From positions 2,790,001 to 2,854,000 of the forward strand of contig JAHREC010000009.1 in the NCBI GenBank assembly GCA_020081605.1: a stretch of DNA of 64,000 bases, read 5' to 3'. Source of the stretch: Albifimbria verrucaria (lineage: Eukaryota > Ascomycota > Sordariomycetes > Hypocreales > Stachybotryaceae). This document shows positions 1-12,043 of the stretch, piece after piece. Made by a program: the position numbers and the translations under genes. Within the stretch, counting starts at the first letter, position 1. Every line of letters begins with the position of its first letter. The notes below the pieces were generated by a model that saw only the letters and a list, made by a program, of their open reading frames with translations, was not told where the DNA came from and did not search any database.

Positions 1-60
1 TTGAGGGATAAGGCAGGGTAAGGCAAGGCAAATGTAGAAACGTAGGCGCTGTGTGCTGGA

Positions 61-284
61 GGTACCTGGTACGCGCGCCGTCTTGACAATCAAGGTAGCG
101 CACAAGTAGACGGGTACCTTGCCTCAGGTGCGGCGTGTGTATCGTCCCGCCCCGCGAGTCTTGTGACTATACTTTGCTGGTGGTACCAGGTTGCAGGTAC
201 AGTACACGATACGCTGCTCTGGCGCCTCAAGACGGAGACCATCGAGGTACCTGGTTCACCTGCCCGGTTTCCTTTGTAGGTACC
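61..284. promoter_or_regulatory. GGTACC-rich region upstream of the importin gene
   Basis: Seven GGTAC motifs lie within about 220 bp, at 61, 68, 113, 182, 196, 246 and 279. Several are the full palindrome GGTACC, often as AGGTACCT. From about 300 to 680 the upstream sequence becomes rich in C/T tracts, which is typical of fungal promoters and 5' leaders. Similar motif clusters occur near 28.5-29.3 kb and 45.6-46.7 kb. No known factor is assigned from sequence alone. Confidence 0.45.
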
Positions 285-682
285 TGCCTTACATTGGGTA
301 TTTTGGCTTTTGCTGTGGTGACTTTCTTCCTCTTTGGATTTTTCTTCTTTCTCTTCTTCCCTTCTTTTCTTGCGCCTGTGAAAACCTTCGCCCAACGCCG
401 GGCTTCTTTCATGATATAGCTCGGATCGTGCGCCTCGATTGCGCTGCCCGCCTACATTTAATATTGTATTTTCATTTTCCTTGTTACAACATACCTACCT
501 ACTGCTGGACTGCTTGGACCCCCTCTACATTGGCTATTCCGCTTCTAGATGCCCTGCTATACGATTCTGCCACACCCAAGCACTGCATCGCGGGTCCAAA
601 GTTCACTATTTCTCTCCCACCTTTGAGTCGCCCGCCACTTGTGCACTCCCTCACCCATTATCTCCCACCACCGCCATCCGCC

Positions 683-3600
683 ATGGATATCGCTGCCGTA
701 AGGGGTTGCTCATCGCGAGCTTGGATCCTGACGCCGACACTAGGCGTCAGGCCGAGCTGCGTCTCAAGCAGGTCAGTAGCAGCATCACAAAATCCCCTCC
801 TTGACATTGCCCCTTCTCTCTTGGCCGTCCTGGCCCCCACCAAACAATACAATCTGCCTCTTCTTCCTCGGCTGTCGTCGACTCGCTTGCGATACAGGCC
901 CCGGCCAGCCTGCCGAAACCACCATGGACGAACCCCTTGCTAACGAGCCTCCCCATGTCTAGATCGAGGAGCATGCCGGCTTCATGGACTGCCTGCTCGA
1001 TATCCTCCAGGGCGAGCAGGAGCCCACCGTCCGTCTCTCCAGTTCGTCAACCCTACCCGACCACCCTCGCCTTGATATGCCGTCTCCTAACCTCGTCTCC
1101 CCCTCCCAACAGCTGTCATCTACGTCAAGAACCGGGTCAATCGCTCCTGGTACACGTCCGAACAGATCCCCAACGAGAACCTGATACCCGAAGATGAAAA
1201 GGCCCGCGTTCGAGATCGCCTCGTGCCTCTCCTCGCCTCCTCCGAGGGTCTCGTCCGCCAGCAGCTCATCCCCGTCCTCCAGCGCATCTTGCAGTCCGAC
1301 TTCCCTGCCAAATGGCCTCGCTTTATGGACTACACCATGGAGCTGCTCAACACCAACAACCCCAGCTCCGTGCTCGCCGGCCTGCAGTGCCTGCTCGCCA
1401 TCTGCCGCGCCTTCCGCTACAAGGCCACCGACAGCAACGACCGCCAACACTTTGACAAGATTGTCGAGGCTAGCTTCCCCGCCTGCTCGCTATCTGCAAT
1501 GAGTTGGTCAACCAGGAGAGCGACGAGGCCGGTGAGATGTTGCATTTGGCGCTCAAGGCTTACAAGCACGCCACGTGGGTATGACGCACCTCCCTCCCCA
1601 GCAATCTTTAATGTATGTGCCGTGCAACCGTGAGCTGACGACCTACTCCCTTTCTAGCTTGAGCTGTCTCCCCACCTGCAGCAACAGCAGATCAACATTG
1701 CCTGGTGCACCGTCTTCCTCCAGACCGTGTCCAAGGCCGCCCCGCCAGTGCCATGCCGGAGGATCCCGCGGACCGCGAGAAGCACCATTGGTGGAAGGCC
1801 AAGAAGTGGGCGTACTTCAACCTGAACCGACTCTTCATCCGGTGCGTTGAGATTCATCCTCCGCAAAGAAACCTGTTGCTAACCTCGACCCAGGCACGGA
1901 AACCCCTCGAGCCCCGGAAAGGGCGAGAACGCCGCCCGTTTCGCCAAGGAGTTCGCTACCAGCATCGCCCCGAGATCCTCAAGCACTACCTTCAGGAGAT
2001 TGAGAAGTGGGTTGCCAAGACGGCTTGGTTGAGCAGGCCGTGTTTGTCCTACACCCTCGTCTTCCTCGACGAGTCGGTGCGGCCCAAGGAGATGTGGGCT
2101 CACCTCCGCCCTCACCTGACCAACCTCGTCACCCACTTTGTCTTCCCTGTCCTCTGCCTCACTGAGGACGATATCGAGCAGTTCGAGGAGGAGCCTGAGG
2201 AGTACCTGCACCGAAAGCTCAACTACTTCGAGGAGGCTTCCGCTCCCGATATCGCCGCCACCAACTTCCTCGTCAACCTCACCAAGCACCGCAGAAAGGA
2301 GACCTTCGAGATTCTCAAGTTTGTCAACGCCGTTGTCAACGACTACGAGCAGGCCTCCGACGACAAGAAGAACCATGTGGCTAAGGAGGGTGCCCTGAGG
2401 ATGATTGGCACCCTTGCCCCCGTCATCCTCGGCAAGAAGAGCCCCATCGCCGACCAGATCGAGTACTTCCTCGTGCGCTACGTCTTCCTGACTTCACCAG
2501 TCCCCAGGGTTACCTTCGTGCTCGCGCTTGCGATACGATCGAAAAGTTCGAGCAGCTGAACTTCCAGGACCAGAACAACCTCCTCACCATCTACCGCCAT
2601 ATCCTGGACTGCATGGCCGACCCAGCTCTGCCTGTGCGAGTCACCGCTGCTCTCGCTCTGCAGCCCCTCATCCGCCACGATGTGATCCGTGTCAGCATGC
2701 AACAGAGCATCCCTACCATCATGCAGCAGCTGCTGAAGCTGGCCAACGAGGCTGACATCGATGCGCTGGCCAACGTCATGGAGGACTTTGTCGAGGTCTT
2801 TGCTGCCGAGCTTACTCCTTTCGCTGTCGCTCTCTGCGAGCAGCTGCGTGACACCTACCTGCGCATTGTCCGCGAGCTTCTGGAGAAGGAGAGCAAGGCT
2901 GGTGACGATGGTGAGGGCTACGGAGATTATGATGACAAGAGCATCACTGCTCTGGGCGTTCTGCAGACCATTGGAACTCTCATCCTGACTCTGGAGAGCA
3001 CCCTGACGTTCTTCTTCACATCGAGGCCGTCCTCATGCCCGTCATTGAGGTGACACTCGAGAACAAGCTCTACGGTAAGCCATTCAAATCAAGCCACAGG
3101 AGTTCATACTGACAAAATTGATAGACCTGTACAACGAGGCCTTCGAGATCATTGACAGTTGCACCTTTGCCGCCAAGGGCATCTCACCTAACATGTGGAA
3201 GGCCTTCGAGCTCATCCACACCACCTTCAAGGCTGGTGGCGAGTACTATCTCGAGGATATGCTGCCTGCCCTCGACAACTTTGTCCAGTTTGGAGCCGCG
3301 CATCTTGTCCAGAAGCCCGAGTACGTACAAGCTCTGTACTCGATGGTTGCCGACATGTTCAGCGACAATGTCCAGGGCGGCATCGAGCGAAAGTGTGCCT
3401 GCAAGCTTGCCGAGGCTATGATGCTGAGCCTCCGTGGCCACATCGACAACTGTGTCGAGGGCTTCATTGTCATGGCTATGACCATCCTCGCTTCTCAAGA
3501 CGTCAAGGTCAAGAGCTACAAGATCCACCTCATGGAGATGGTCATCAACGCTATCCACTACAACCCTCTCCTCACGCTTCAGGTGCTTGAGACCAAGGGT

Positions 3601-4459
3601 TGGACCAACCGATTCTTCAGTCTGTGGTTCGGTAGCATGACCTCCTTCAGCCGGGTCCACGACAAGAAGCTGTGTATCGTTGCCATCTCTGCGCTGCTGA
3701 GTGTCAACCACGAGCAGGTACCTGCCAGCGTCTCTGTTGGCTGGCCACGTCTGCTCCAGGGTATCACCGAGCTGTTCAGGACTCTGCCCACCGCTATGAA
3801 GAGTGAGTTTACATCATTCCATCTGACCCTTTGGAGGGTTTGTTGAATCGGGCTAACGTGTATATAGGCCGTGAGGAGGCTTTGCGTGATGACTTCCACT
3901 TCGATTCGACCTACGACTACGGTGAGGATGACGAGTGGGCCGAGGACGAGAGCCAGTGGAATGGCGAGGAGGAGGTTACGGAAGAGGAGGCTACGGAGGC
4001 TAAGGACGAGAGCCAAGCCTACCTTGAGTTCCTCAACGATGAGGTACGCATCCCAGAATTCCTCTGCAATACTTTGAACCCGAAATTAATCCTTGCACAG
4101 GCACAGAAGTTCAGCCGCGTCATTGGCGATGGCGATGATGAGGATGACCTTGGTGAGGACAGCGTTCTTCTCGAGTCACCATTGGACAAGATCGAGCCTT
4201 ACCAGCTGTTCAAGGCAACCTTGATGAGTAAGTGGCCAGCACCAGCAAGAATCGATGATGGGCCAATAAACTAACCACCTACATAGAAATGCAGCAAGAG
4301 CAGCCTCAGTTCTACGCTTCTCTGGCCGGACACCTCTCGGCAGATGAGCAGGGTGTTATCCAGAACATCATTGTCAAGGCCGACGAGATTGCGACTCAGC
4401 AGGCCGAACAGGCACAATTGCTTGCCCAACAACAAGCAGCCAACGGTGGCGCTAGCTAG
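683..4459 (+). CDS. NMD5: Importin-beta family karyopherin, importin-7/8 type (Nmd5/Sxm1)
   Basis: This is a nuclear import receptor of the Nmd5/Sxm1 (importin-7/8) group, roughly 1,000-1,050 residues. The family carries cargo through the nuclear pore in a RanGTP-regulated way. The importin-beta N-terminal region is visible (SLDPDADTRRQAELRLKQ, then VIYVKNRVNRSW), followed by HEAT-like helices, a very acidic stretch (DDEWAEDESQWNGEEE) and a Gln/Ala-rich tail ending at TAG 4457-4459. Start ATG 683 follows a pyrimidine-rich leader. Eight introns are inferred: 772-962, 1042-1112, 1579-1657, 1842-1893, 3075-3124, 3803-3867, 4044-4100 and 4228-4286. The reading frame breaks six times, at about 702, 1477, 1740, 1968, 2487 and 3001. 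Each break is repaired by one extra G or C in a run, so the gene is probably intact in the organism. Family identity is firm; Nmd5 versus Sxm1 orthology is not resolved. Confidence 0.93.
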
Positions 4460-5562
4460 ATGCGCATGTTGGTGGACAACAATGACGCCTGCCGAACCCC
4501 GTCTTGATTGCTAAATCTTGTCGCGAGAAGGCTTCTTTGCTACAAGATTGGCATCAAGTGATGGGAGGGACTACGCACCGGCGAACAAGGAAGTAGCCGG
4601 GAGCGTTGACGACAATGACGCTGCGGCTCAAAACGTCAAATCAAAAGGCACAGGATATGAGAGGCCAAGGAAAGAGCCAATGATTAATTCATGGTTACGT
4701 AAATTCATGAAGGATAAGCCGGTGATGAGTAGTTGCAATGAGCCAAGTGGCTGCAAGATCCAAAAAGGACAAAGAGTGAAGCCGTTGCGAAACGGATACC
4801 AGTTGCATGAGTTCAAGTAGGCACGATAGAGCGATTGTATTAGGAAACTAGGGACATTGGAGAGTGTAAGGGGCAGTATAAGGTATCTGGAACCACCATT
4901 AGTTTTTCCACAGCTGTGTGTGGACATCATTTGGAGTTTAGCATAGGATCATATAGCTATTCTCATGAATTCAAACCGTAAAAAGATGAACAGCTTGGGC
5001 CTATCTATGGCATTTGTGAAACATGGAGCAGTGAATTGGATATCTCAGCAGGATGACAAGAGAACTGCTAGTATGCGCTAGCCGCCGGCCGCCGGACGCC
5101 TTCCAATGTCAGCCCCACAGTAGCAACCGACTCCGTGATCCACTCCGGCCTTCTCTCGGGTTCCCTGGCCATAACCCGGAGTTTGAACTTTTGTTCATTT
5201 ACTGTCCGGAAATTGAAGCTTTGCGGGAAACGTCACACAACATCCTGTGCACATTGACAATTTGTAGTTTGGGATCCTGCTGTGATCCAGACTGGTTGAC
5301 GAATAGAATTGCTAGATTATGCGCCCGACAATTATTGATCTAGGCAGAAATGCAATGCACAGCCCTGCAATTATTGCTGGCCCCGCGCGCAACCTGTACC
5401 AATTGAAGAAGATAAGGCTGTGTATTAACTCTTCGTTGCGACCACTTGGGAGGTACTTCAATCAATGGTAAGGCGCGGTCGGTCCTTGGCATGCCTCGCA
5501 TTAGGGCAGACGTCCCAGTTAACTTCTCATGACATCTACGAGGATCCTCTTGCATCATTATC
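4460..5562. other. Intergenic, no gene seen
   Basis: This is the 3' flank of the importin gene and the upstream region of the next + strand gene. Short ORFs (for example 4518-4820) have no recognisable domain or splice pattern. Near 5333-5375 a segment of about 45 bp (TTATTGATCTAGGCAGAAAT and following bases) recurs at 11727-11770, so a fragment of this region is shared with the duplicated block downstream. Confidence 0.6.
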
Positions 5563-7096
5563 ATGAGCTTTGGCCAGAATCTGGGAAACCGTGTGTTATT
5601 TGAACCCATTCGTCTAAGGCCGATAGTCATGGCCCCAAAACGGTACTCGACAGGTATATCGGGAAATACTCAATTGTCGTCAGCTCTATATGACCGCTTG
5701 TTGACGGAACTTGGATATGATGCAGAGTCCAAAAACACTTGTCAACCTCCATATATCAGCTATATTATAGCTCAATGGACTCATGAGGTGTCCCTAGATG
5801 AGTATGTTAAACTCTTTCTGAGAATTATCGATTGCTTTAAAGGTAGGCAAGATGCAGATGCGGTTCAAAATATGTCAAATAACCAAATATGTCACCTAGA
5901 CAATGGAGAGCACCCAGAGACGCATGGCTTGACCCTGCGACGCAACAGACCAAGACCAATCACCATAAAACAATGTATAGATGATCTGGTCAACGATCCC
6001 ACACAGCCTTATTCTCAACGTAGGATCACTAACGAGGAGACTCGTCTACGCGTCGTGACTGACATAGTCCTTCTTGTTCTAGGTTCATGGTCTTTGATGC
6101 AGAGTTACTTTGTTCCTAATCTAGGGAGCCACGTCGCGTTCTGTTGGCGTACTGCTTGAACAATGGCCGGGACTATTCAGAAACAGCTGGCTTAGAGGAG
6201 ACGCTACCTGGTTTACTACACAAGAGTGGCCTTCTACCCAGCGCTGGCGAGAGGATAAATCTTCTTGAACAAGGCGATACGGCTTCAGTAAAAATAAATA
6301 ACGGCTATAATGATATCGCGACGTCAGATCCACGATTTTCATTGCATCCATCCATCAACTGCGTAGAGTCATTGGAAATAGCTGCGATTACACTAAACGC
6401 ATCTCAGCTCGCAATTCTAGGCTCCGTTCGCATTCTCTGGACACACAACATCTCGCGCCACATGCTGCTATCAACTCACGCCAAGAAGTCTTACCTTGAG
6501 CTCTTTGCAATTCCAAGTGCACTTCGAGATGGACCAAATAAGGTTCTCAAGCATAGTGGTATTGAAACCGACTTAATGGGTGAGATCTGTCTGTCATATG
6601 CAAATCTCTTCAATCCTGTCAGCTCAGTCCCCTGGCACATGTACTTGGGCGCACCACTGGGAATAAGGTTCTGGTGTTGGTGTCTTTCTTGTTCGTCGAA
6701 ACGCTTGATGAATAGTATGTTGAAGAAGCTCAATTCATCGCCACCTGTACCTACGAATATGAGACTTACCGACCCGACTCGCCCGAGCTGTGACCCTATT
6801 TTGAAGGAATTGATGACGAAGAAGGCAATCGGATGGGATGAGGTTGAGTTTCGAAATCTATGGCCTCGTATAAAGGCCATTGATGCTTACCTGTCGGCGT
6901 CTAAGCCTTGGAGTTTTGGGTCATTTTCCAAGACCGCCGTGACTCGGTGCAATTCTGGACTTTTTGTAAGCCTATTATCCATCTTGATATTCAAGCCTCC
7001 TCGCTAACTGTCTACAGGTTTGGTACAATTATCCTGCTGCTTACTTTTGTGCAGGTCTTCTTGGGTGTCGCTCAGGTTGTGTCAGGCTTTAAGTAA
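5563..7096 (+). CDS. Fungal protein of unknown function with C-terminal membrane segment
   Basis: I recognise the general type: a common lineage-expanded ascomycete protein of unknown role that ends in a conserved block (WVIFQDRRDSVQFWTFW) followed by one hydrophobic helix (TIILLLTFVQVFLGVAQVV). The body is about 480 residues and begins MSFGQNL at 5563 or MAPKRY at 5629. A last intron at about 6967-7018 precedes the membrane segment. The frame breaks near 6080-6150, at about 6914 (TTTTGGG run) and at the last intron donor, where one extra G restores both a good donor and the family-like WTFW-FGTI junction. The tail predicts a single-pass membrane anchor, with most of the protein on one side. 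It lies 22 bp from the convergent ankyrin gene. No enzymatic motif was seen and no function is assigned. Confidence 0.6.
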
Positions 7097-7117
7097 TCAG
7101 TCATATAGTGATGCTAT

Positions 7118-10100
7118 CTAAACAATGCGGTATTGTTCTCTAAGTTTGAGTGGTGTCTTCAAAGCACCATAAAATGCCACACGGCCCTGGTTCAAACGAT
7201 TAAAGAGCTTCTTGTCATCCATATCGAGGGCTGTAGCATCAGAGGCTGGTTGTGCCCACGACGAAAAAGCCGCAACTTTGGCACGAGCCACACCATCATG
7301 ATCATCCTCTGTTATGCATACCGCAGTCCCACTCTGTGCTCCTGGTACCATCCTGGCTGCATCTGTTCTGTAGAGTAATGACCGAGAGACAAGTTCTGTC
7401 CAAGTCTCGAGGCTCGTTCCTGATTCTGAGTGTTTTTGTCTGAAAGAGAAACGGGGTTTCGCCCTTTTCTCGTACTGCTGCGTTACTTTGAAGATTGATT
7501 GACCAACCATCTGCTGATATTTTAACTTCAACTCCCTTGATAGTGATAAATTGGCTCACCTGATATTGGCTTGTTAGGAGACCAATACTCTTGGCCTGGA
7601 TCTCCGAACTGTCCAGGAGGAAAAGCCTCTGCGATGTGTACTTGATATTGTTCCAACCTTCTTCAGATAGCCATTCCGTAGAAATCGGCGACGCTATGTC
7701 GGCCACTAGGTTCTGTGGACACTTGGACACATTTACGAGACTAATGTCATGGGAAATCCATGAGGAAATGCTCGTGCTTCTGGATCAAATGTCTCTGCTA
7801 TTTGCCCAAGCTAATTCTGCTATTAGTAAGATTCCTTGCATGCCATAGCCAGATAGATTACATACTTTTCGGTTTCCATTGCCTGCAATAACATGCACAT
7901 TGTCCTTCCAACTTTCGCCAGGGAAGTACTGGGATCTCGCTGCCGTCAGGGCTTGGGTGAGAATATGAGATGAAACGGTCAAATAAACTTGGTCGTTTGC
8001 TTCAACCATAAGTCCAATTTTTCCTTGGAACCTTTCCGTTACCTGCGATTCTTCTACAAAAGCTTGGACTGCACTTCCAATTTTGAGACTCATAACAGAA
8101 CTTTTGCCAGAACTGTTTGCTGTTTGTATATGAGAGGGCGACTGCGAAGTGTTTGCGGGATGATTCAAATCATTGCGTAATGTAGCCGCAGATATCATAA
8201 CTGACGATGATTGCTCCAGAGAAGTTGAGGATGAGATTCCCTCCTGTGTCTCTGCCGTTGGAACCAGACTTTGAAGTACATAACTAACTTCCAACCCGCC
8301 AAACTCATTAGGACGGTGCGATAGAGCATACTCAACGTCGTAATCGTCTCTGACAACGCATTGAAGCATGCCATTGATCAGAAGATGAAACCCGAGTATT
8401 CCCTCGAAGACATCGAAAATATCATTCAACGTACCTTCATCAATCCCAACTGATGGATCAATGCGACGAGGATGCGGGTCTGGAGGCGGCGCGGTAAATG
8501 CAGACGTTGGGTGATAGGGATCAAGGGAATAACAACCGGGCGCCCTCTTATTCTCAACGGAACTCCCTCCAATGAGGCATTCTGTGGCGGCCTATATGTC
8601 CATACAAACCCACAGCCGAATATATCGTATTCTTTCAGGTCGTCCCAGATCCCTTGCGGTAATGAAATGTCATCGTTAACCCGCTGTTGGTCAATAACAT
8701 GATTGTGCTTTATGGGAACAGAATCCGTGAGCGCTTTGGAAGAACTGGTACCATCAACAGGCTCTTGAACATTGGTGTGAAGATCAGCTGTAGGTCTATA
8801 ATTGTCAGTAAGATAACCCTGCACATTCTCTATGTTGAAGAGTTCTATACCTATTATTGCCCATCTCCATAGCTTCTTTCTCCATAGAGTTCATGCCAGA
8901 GTTGAGTTTTGCAGATAGCATTCCCTCGACTCTCGGATCTTCTTTGTCTGGAGTCTTAGCTAGCTTTCCCCGGAGACGACAGTCATACGAATCAACAACT
9001 ATGTCGTCTCGCGCCAGTAGCATCATGGTTATCTCGTTATAGTTCTTACTCAACGCCCAAAATATGGGTGTACAATTAGAGTTGTCTCTGGAGTTGACGT
9101 TGATATCTCTCCAAGCCAGCAATACTTCTGCCGCTTTGACATGCCCATCGTACGCTGCCCGAGATAATGCTGTACACCCAAAATCATCCCGAGAGTTCGG
9201 GTCGGTGCTTCCTTCGATCAGTAGTATCTTTACCACCTCATAATGCCCATTGCTTGCAGCTGAACTCAGGGGCGTCTGACCAGAGTTATTCCTAGAGTCC
9301 ACATTAGCTTTATCTGTAGCCAGCAATGTCTTTACAATTTCCATATGTCCATTCTGTGCCGCCCAATATAACGCCGTTTGGCTGGCATTATCCTTCATAT
9401 TTATATCGACAGCGCTTGTGCAAGCAGTGCCTCTACAGTTGCCGTATGCCCTTTTTTGCAGCATAAATCAATGGTATCTGCTTAAAGGTATCCATAGACT
9501 CCACATTGGCTTTGCCTGTAGCAAGCAGTACCTCTACAATTGCCATATGCCCATTTTTTGAGGCATGAGTCAATGGTGTCCGCCCGAAGCCATCTATAGA
9601 CTCCACATTGACTTTGCCTGTAGCAAGCAGTGCCTCTACAATTGCCATATGCCCATTTTTTGAGGCATGAGTCAATGGTGTCTGCCCGAAGCCATCTATA
9701 GACTCCACATTGACTTTGCCTGTAGCAAGCAGTGCCTCTACAATTGCCGTGTGCCCATTTTTTGCAGCATGAATCAATGGTGTCTGCCCGAAGCAATCTA
9801 TAGACTCCACATTGACTTTGCCTGTAGCAAGCAGTGCCTCTACAATTGCCATATGCCCATTTTTTGAGGCATGAGTCAATGGTGTCTGCCCGAAGCCATC
9901 TATAGACTCCACATTGACTTTGCCTGTAGCAAGCAGTGCCTCTACAATTGCCGTGTGCCCATTTGTTGCAGCATGAATCAATGGTGTCTGCCCGGAGCCA
10001 TCTATAGACTCCACATTGACTTTGCCTGTAGCCAGTAGTGCCCCTACTATTTCTTTGTGTCCCTTTTCTATCGCAGTACACAGTGCTGTTCGACCATTCC

Positions 10101-10947
10101 CATCGATGACATTTGCATTGACTTTGCCTGTAGCAAGCAGTGTCTCTACAATTGCTGTATGCCCGTTTATTGCAGCACCAATCAATGGCACCTTTGTCTG
10201 ATTAGAGTCATTCTTCAACTCTAAATCGACTTTGCCTATAGCCAGTAATTCATCCACCACTTCTTTATGTCCTTCTTTTGCTGCGTAATACAGTGCTGTT
10301 CGGCCGCCCTTATCAATGGCATTTACATTGACTTTGCCTGTAGCTAGTAGTGTCTTTACTACTTCCTTGTGTCCATTTTTTGCCGCAGAAGCCAGTGCGG
10401 TTTGACTATAGCTCTCCTGAATGTCCAAATAGTCATGGCAGTTACTCAATAGAATGTCTATTATTCTCTTGTGTCCATGTTCTGCCGCCCAAGGCAGCAG
10501 TTCATAGAATGATATGCCCCAGAAGTTCTGTTCATAATCAGTCATGGCCAAGAGTTCCCCGATCATGTCCAAGTCATGACGACTCATAGCGTGAGACATA
10601 GCGCGAGACAAAGCAGGAGACAGTACCCGGTGATGATACTCTTGTAAAATTTGATCTATGCCATCCTCATTGGGCAAGGAGGCATCTGTGTTCATGTCTT
10701 CGTTCATTATTGCAAATGGTAGTAGTGTCCGTCTCGCTTGGTCATTGACGTTTATGTCGATGCCTTCTCTTGGAAGCACGACCTTGACCCTCGAAGTGTC
10801 ACCTCCTTCGACCCCATAAATTATTTCATTCTGTCGAGTGTTATGTTTGTGTTCATGATTCGCTTCTTTCTCTGCGGACTGGAGAAAACGCTCATCACGT
10901 TTGGAAGTCGTCTTGGAAAGAGAATTCTTATCCGACATTGTCTTCAT
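7118..10947 (-). CDS. Ankyrin-repeat protein fused to a C-terminal domain with chymotrypsin-like His/Asp/Ser layout
   Basis: The N-terminal part (start MKTMSDK or MSDK) has about 14 ankyrin repeats of 34 residues with the G-TPL-A-NGH-IV-LL core. After the last repeat a 55-bp intron (8796-8850; donor GTATAG, branch CTGAC, acceptor TATAG) splices in frame to a second region. This joins what looks like two overlapping ORFs into one gene. The C-terminal region has VSSHILTQAL (His codon 7965-7967), HDISLVNVS (Asp 7746-7748, readable after one extra C near 7751) and GAQSGTAV (Ser 7331-7333), the order and spacing type of a PA-clan serine peptidase fold; activity is unproven. Further introns are 7811-7865 and about 7508-7560. 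Frame breaks: two near 9425-9455, one near 8480-8500, one near 7751. Expected length is about 1,050-1,100 residues. The protein is probably cytosolic. The role is unknown; the architecture suits recognition or self/non-self functions. Confidence 0.65.
9497..10108 (-). repeat. Six near-identical 102-bp ankyrin-coding tandem units
   Basis: Units start at about 9497, 9599, 9701, 9803, 9905 and 10007, each beginning with the antisense word GACTCCACATTGACTTTGCC or close to it. Each encodes one 34-residue ankyrin repeat of the form GQTPL-HA-KNGH-AIVEALLATGKVNVESIDGF (variable sites dashed). The units differ by only a few bases, mostly at the residues before and after NGH, while the flanking repeats are clearly diverged. 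This points to recent expansion or homogenisation inside the gene. They are probable collapse or expansion points in short-read assemblies. Confidence 0.9.
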
Positions 10948-12043
10948 TCGCTATAGTTAGTGTTAACTCATAGTATTCTTCGGAGCTACTAACTACTTGA
11001 TTGAAACTTGATGGCAAGTACGGGAAAGCTTTATGCGCAATTCCCGGCGGAGAGTTGCGTATCAGTTGCCTAGTATTCACGAAACACACCACCCCTTGTG
11101 AATTGGCTTGGCTAAGGTAGTATTGATATTATGCAGCACTTATTCAGTATTGGTGCAAGGACTTCAAAGGTAAAAAGGTCCTGTTTGCAACTAAAAATGT
11201 GACCTAGGCACGTTTTCCAAAGCTTGGTTGTGCAACCTATTGTAGTGAGAACGTATCCAGAAAAAGAAAAAGAAGGACCGATTTCAGAGGGGTGGGGCGA
11301 GACATATAGATAGACACGATATACTTTCTCACAAGTTTCTTGAGATGATGTTTCGTGGCTAAGACAGCAGAGGAGGAAAGGCGTGGAAGGTCAAATCTTA
11401 TGAGGGTAGGACAATATGTAGCTGGTCAACAATGGGAGACCTGGTGACTGTGCAAATGAGGTACCTAGCAACTTGTGGCTTTCAGCCTGTGAGATCAGGC
11501 AACGAATAAGCAGGCTTAACAGGAAGACTCAATGTTGCATTGATTGTCGATTCATGCAACCTATAGGGGTAGCATTATGTCTCCCAGTTGACTGGGTTGC
11601 GATCGTTCATTGGTTCCGATATGCATCAATGCCTAACTAGCCGTAAAACAATACTAGTATTGTAAGTGATAAGTATGGAGAGATCAGGCACCAGTAAGAG
11701 TTGTGCTCATGCCCACGAGCTCATTATTGATCTAGGCAGAAATGCAATAGACAGCCCTGCATCTGTTGCTTGTCTCAAGCCCAACTTCTTGTAATGGGGC
11801 GAGAATTCTGGTGCGATCTCATTTAGAAGATGTTAAGGGCATGTTATTAGACAGCCGAACTCCCGAAATCTTTGTACGTATCTAGAACACCGCGTGCTAA
11901 CATATATATGCCCTTGCCTCTGGTGATGGCTTCGAAGCGATTCTCTATTAGACTGATGAGATCTTCTTTTGAGAAAACTCAAGTGTTGAGCGTCACTCAA
12001 TAATGATTCTCATAATGTCTGCAGGCCATAAGTCTTGCCAGTT
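10948..12043. other. Upstream region of the ankyrin gene and junction of the tandem duplication
   Basis: No ORF with recognisable features is present. The AT-rich stretch contains the putative promoter of the minus-strand ankyrin gene. Its distal part (11484-11722) is homologous to 14921-15168, upstream of the degenerate copy. The tandem duplication junction therefore lies between about 11722 and 12044. The word TTATTGATCTAGGCAGAAAT at about 11727 also occurs at about 5333. Confidence 0.55.
11484..11722. repeat. Direct repeat, copy 1 (partner 14921-15168)
   Basis: Shared words include TGGTTCCGATATGCATCAAT, GAGATCAGGCACCAGTAA and TGTGCTCATGCCCACGAGCT, in the same order and orientation in both copies, separated by diverged sequence. 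It sits at the same place relative to its ankyrin gene as the partner copy does, so it is best explained as the 5' flank of a duplicated gene and not as an inserted element. Confidence 0.8.

Noticed and set aside
9482..10081. 199-codon minus-strand ORF with striking internal repeats
   Set aside because: It is the alternative frame of the ankyrin-coding tandem repeats; its periodicity is inherited from the real frame.
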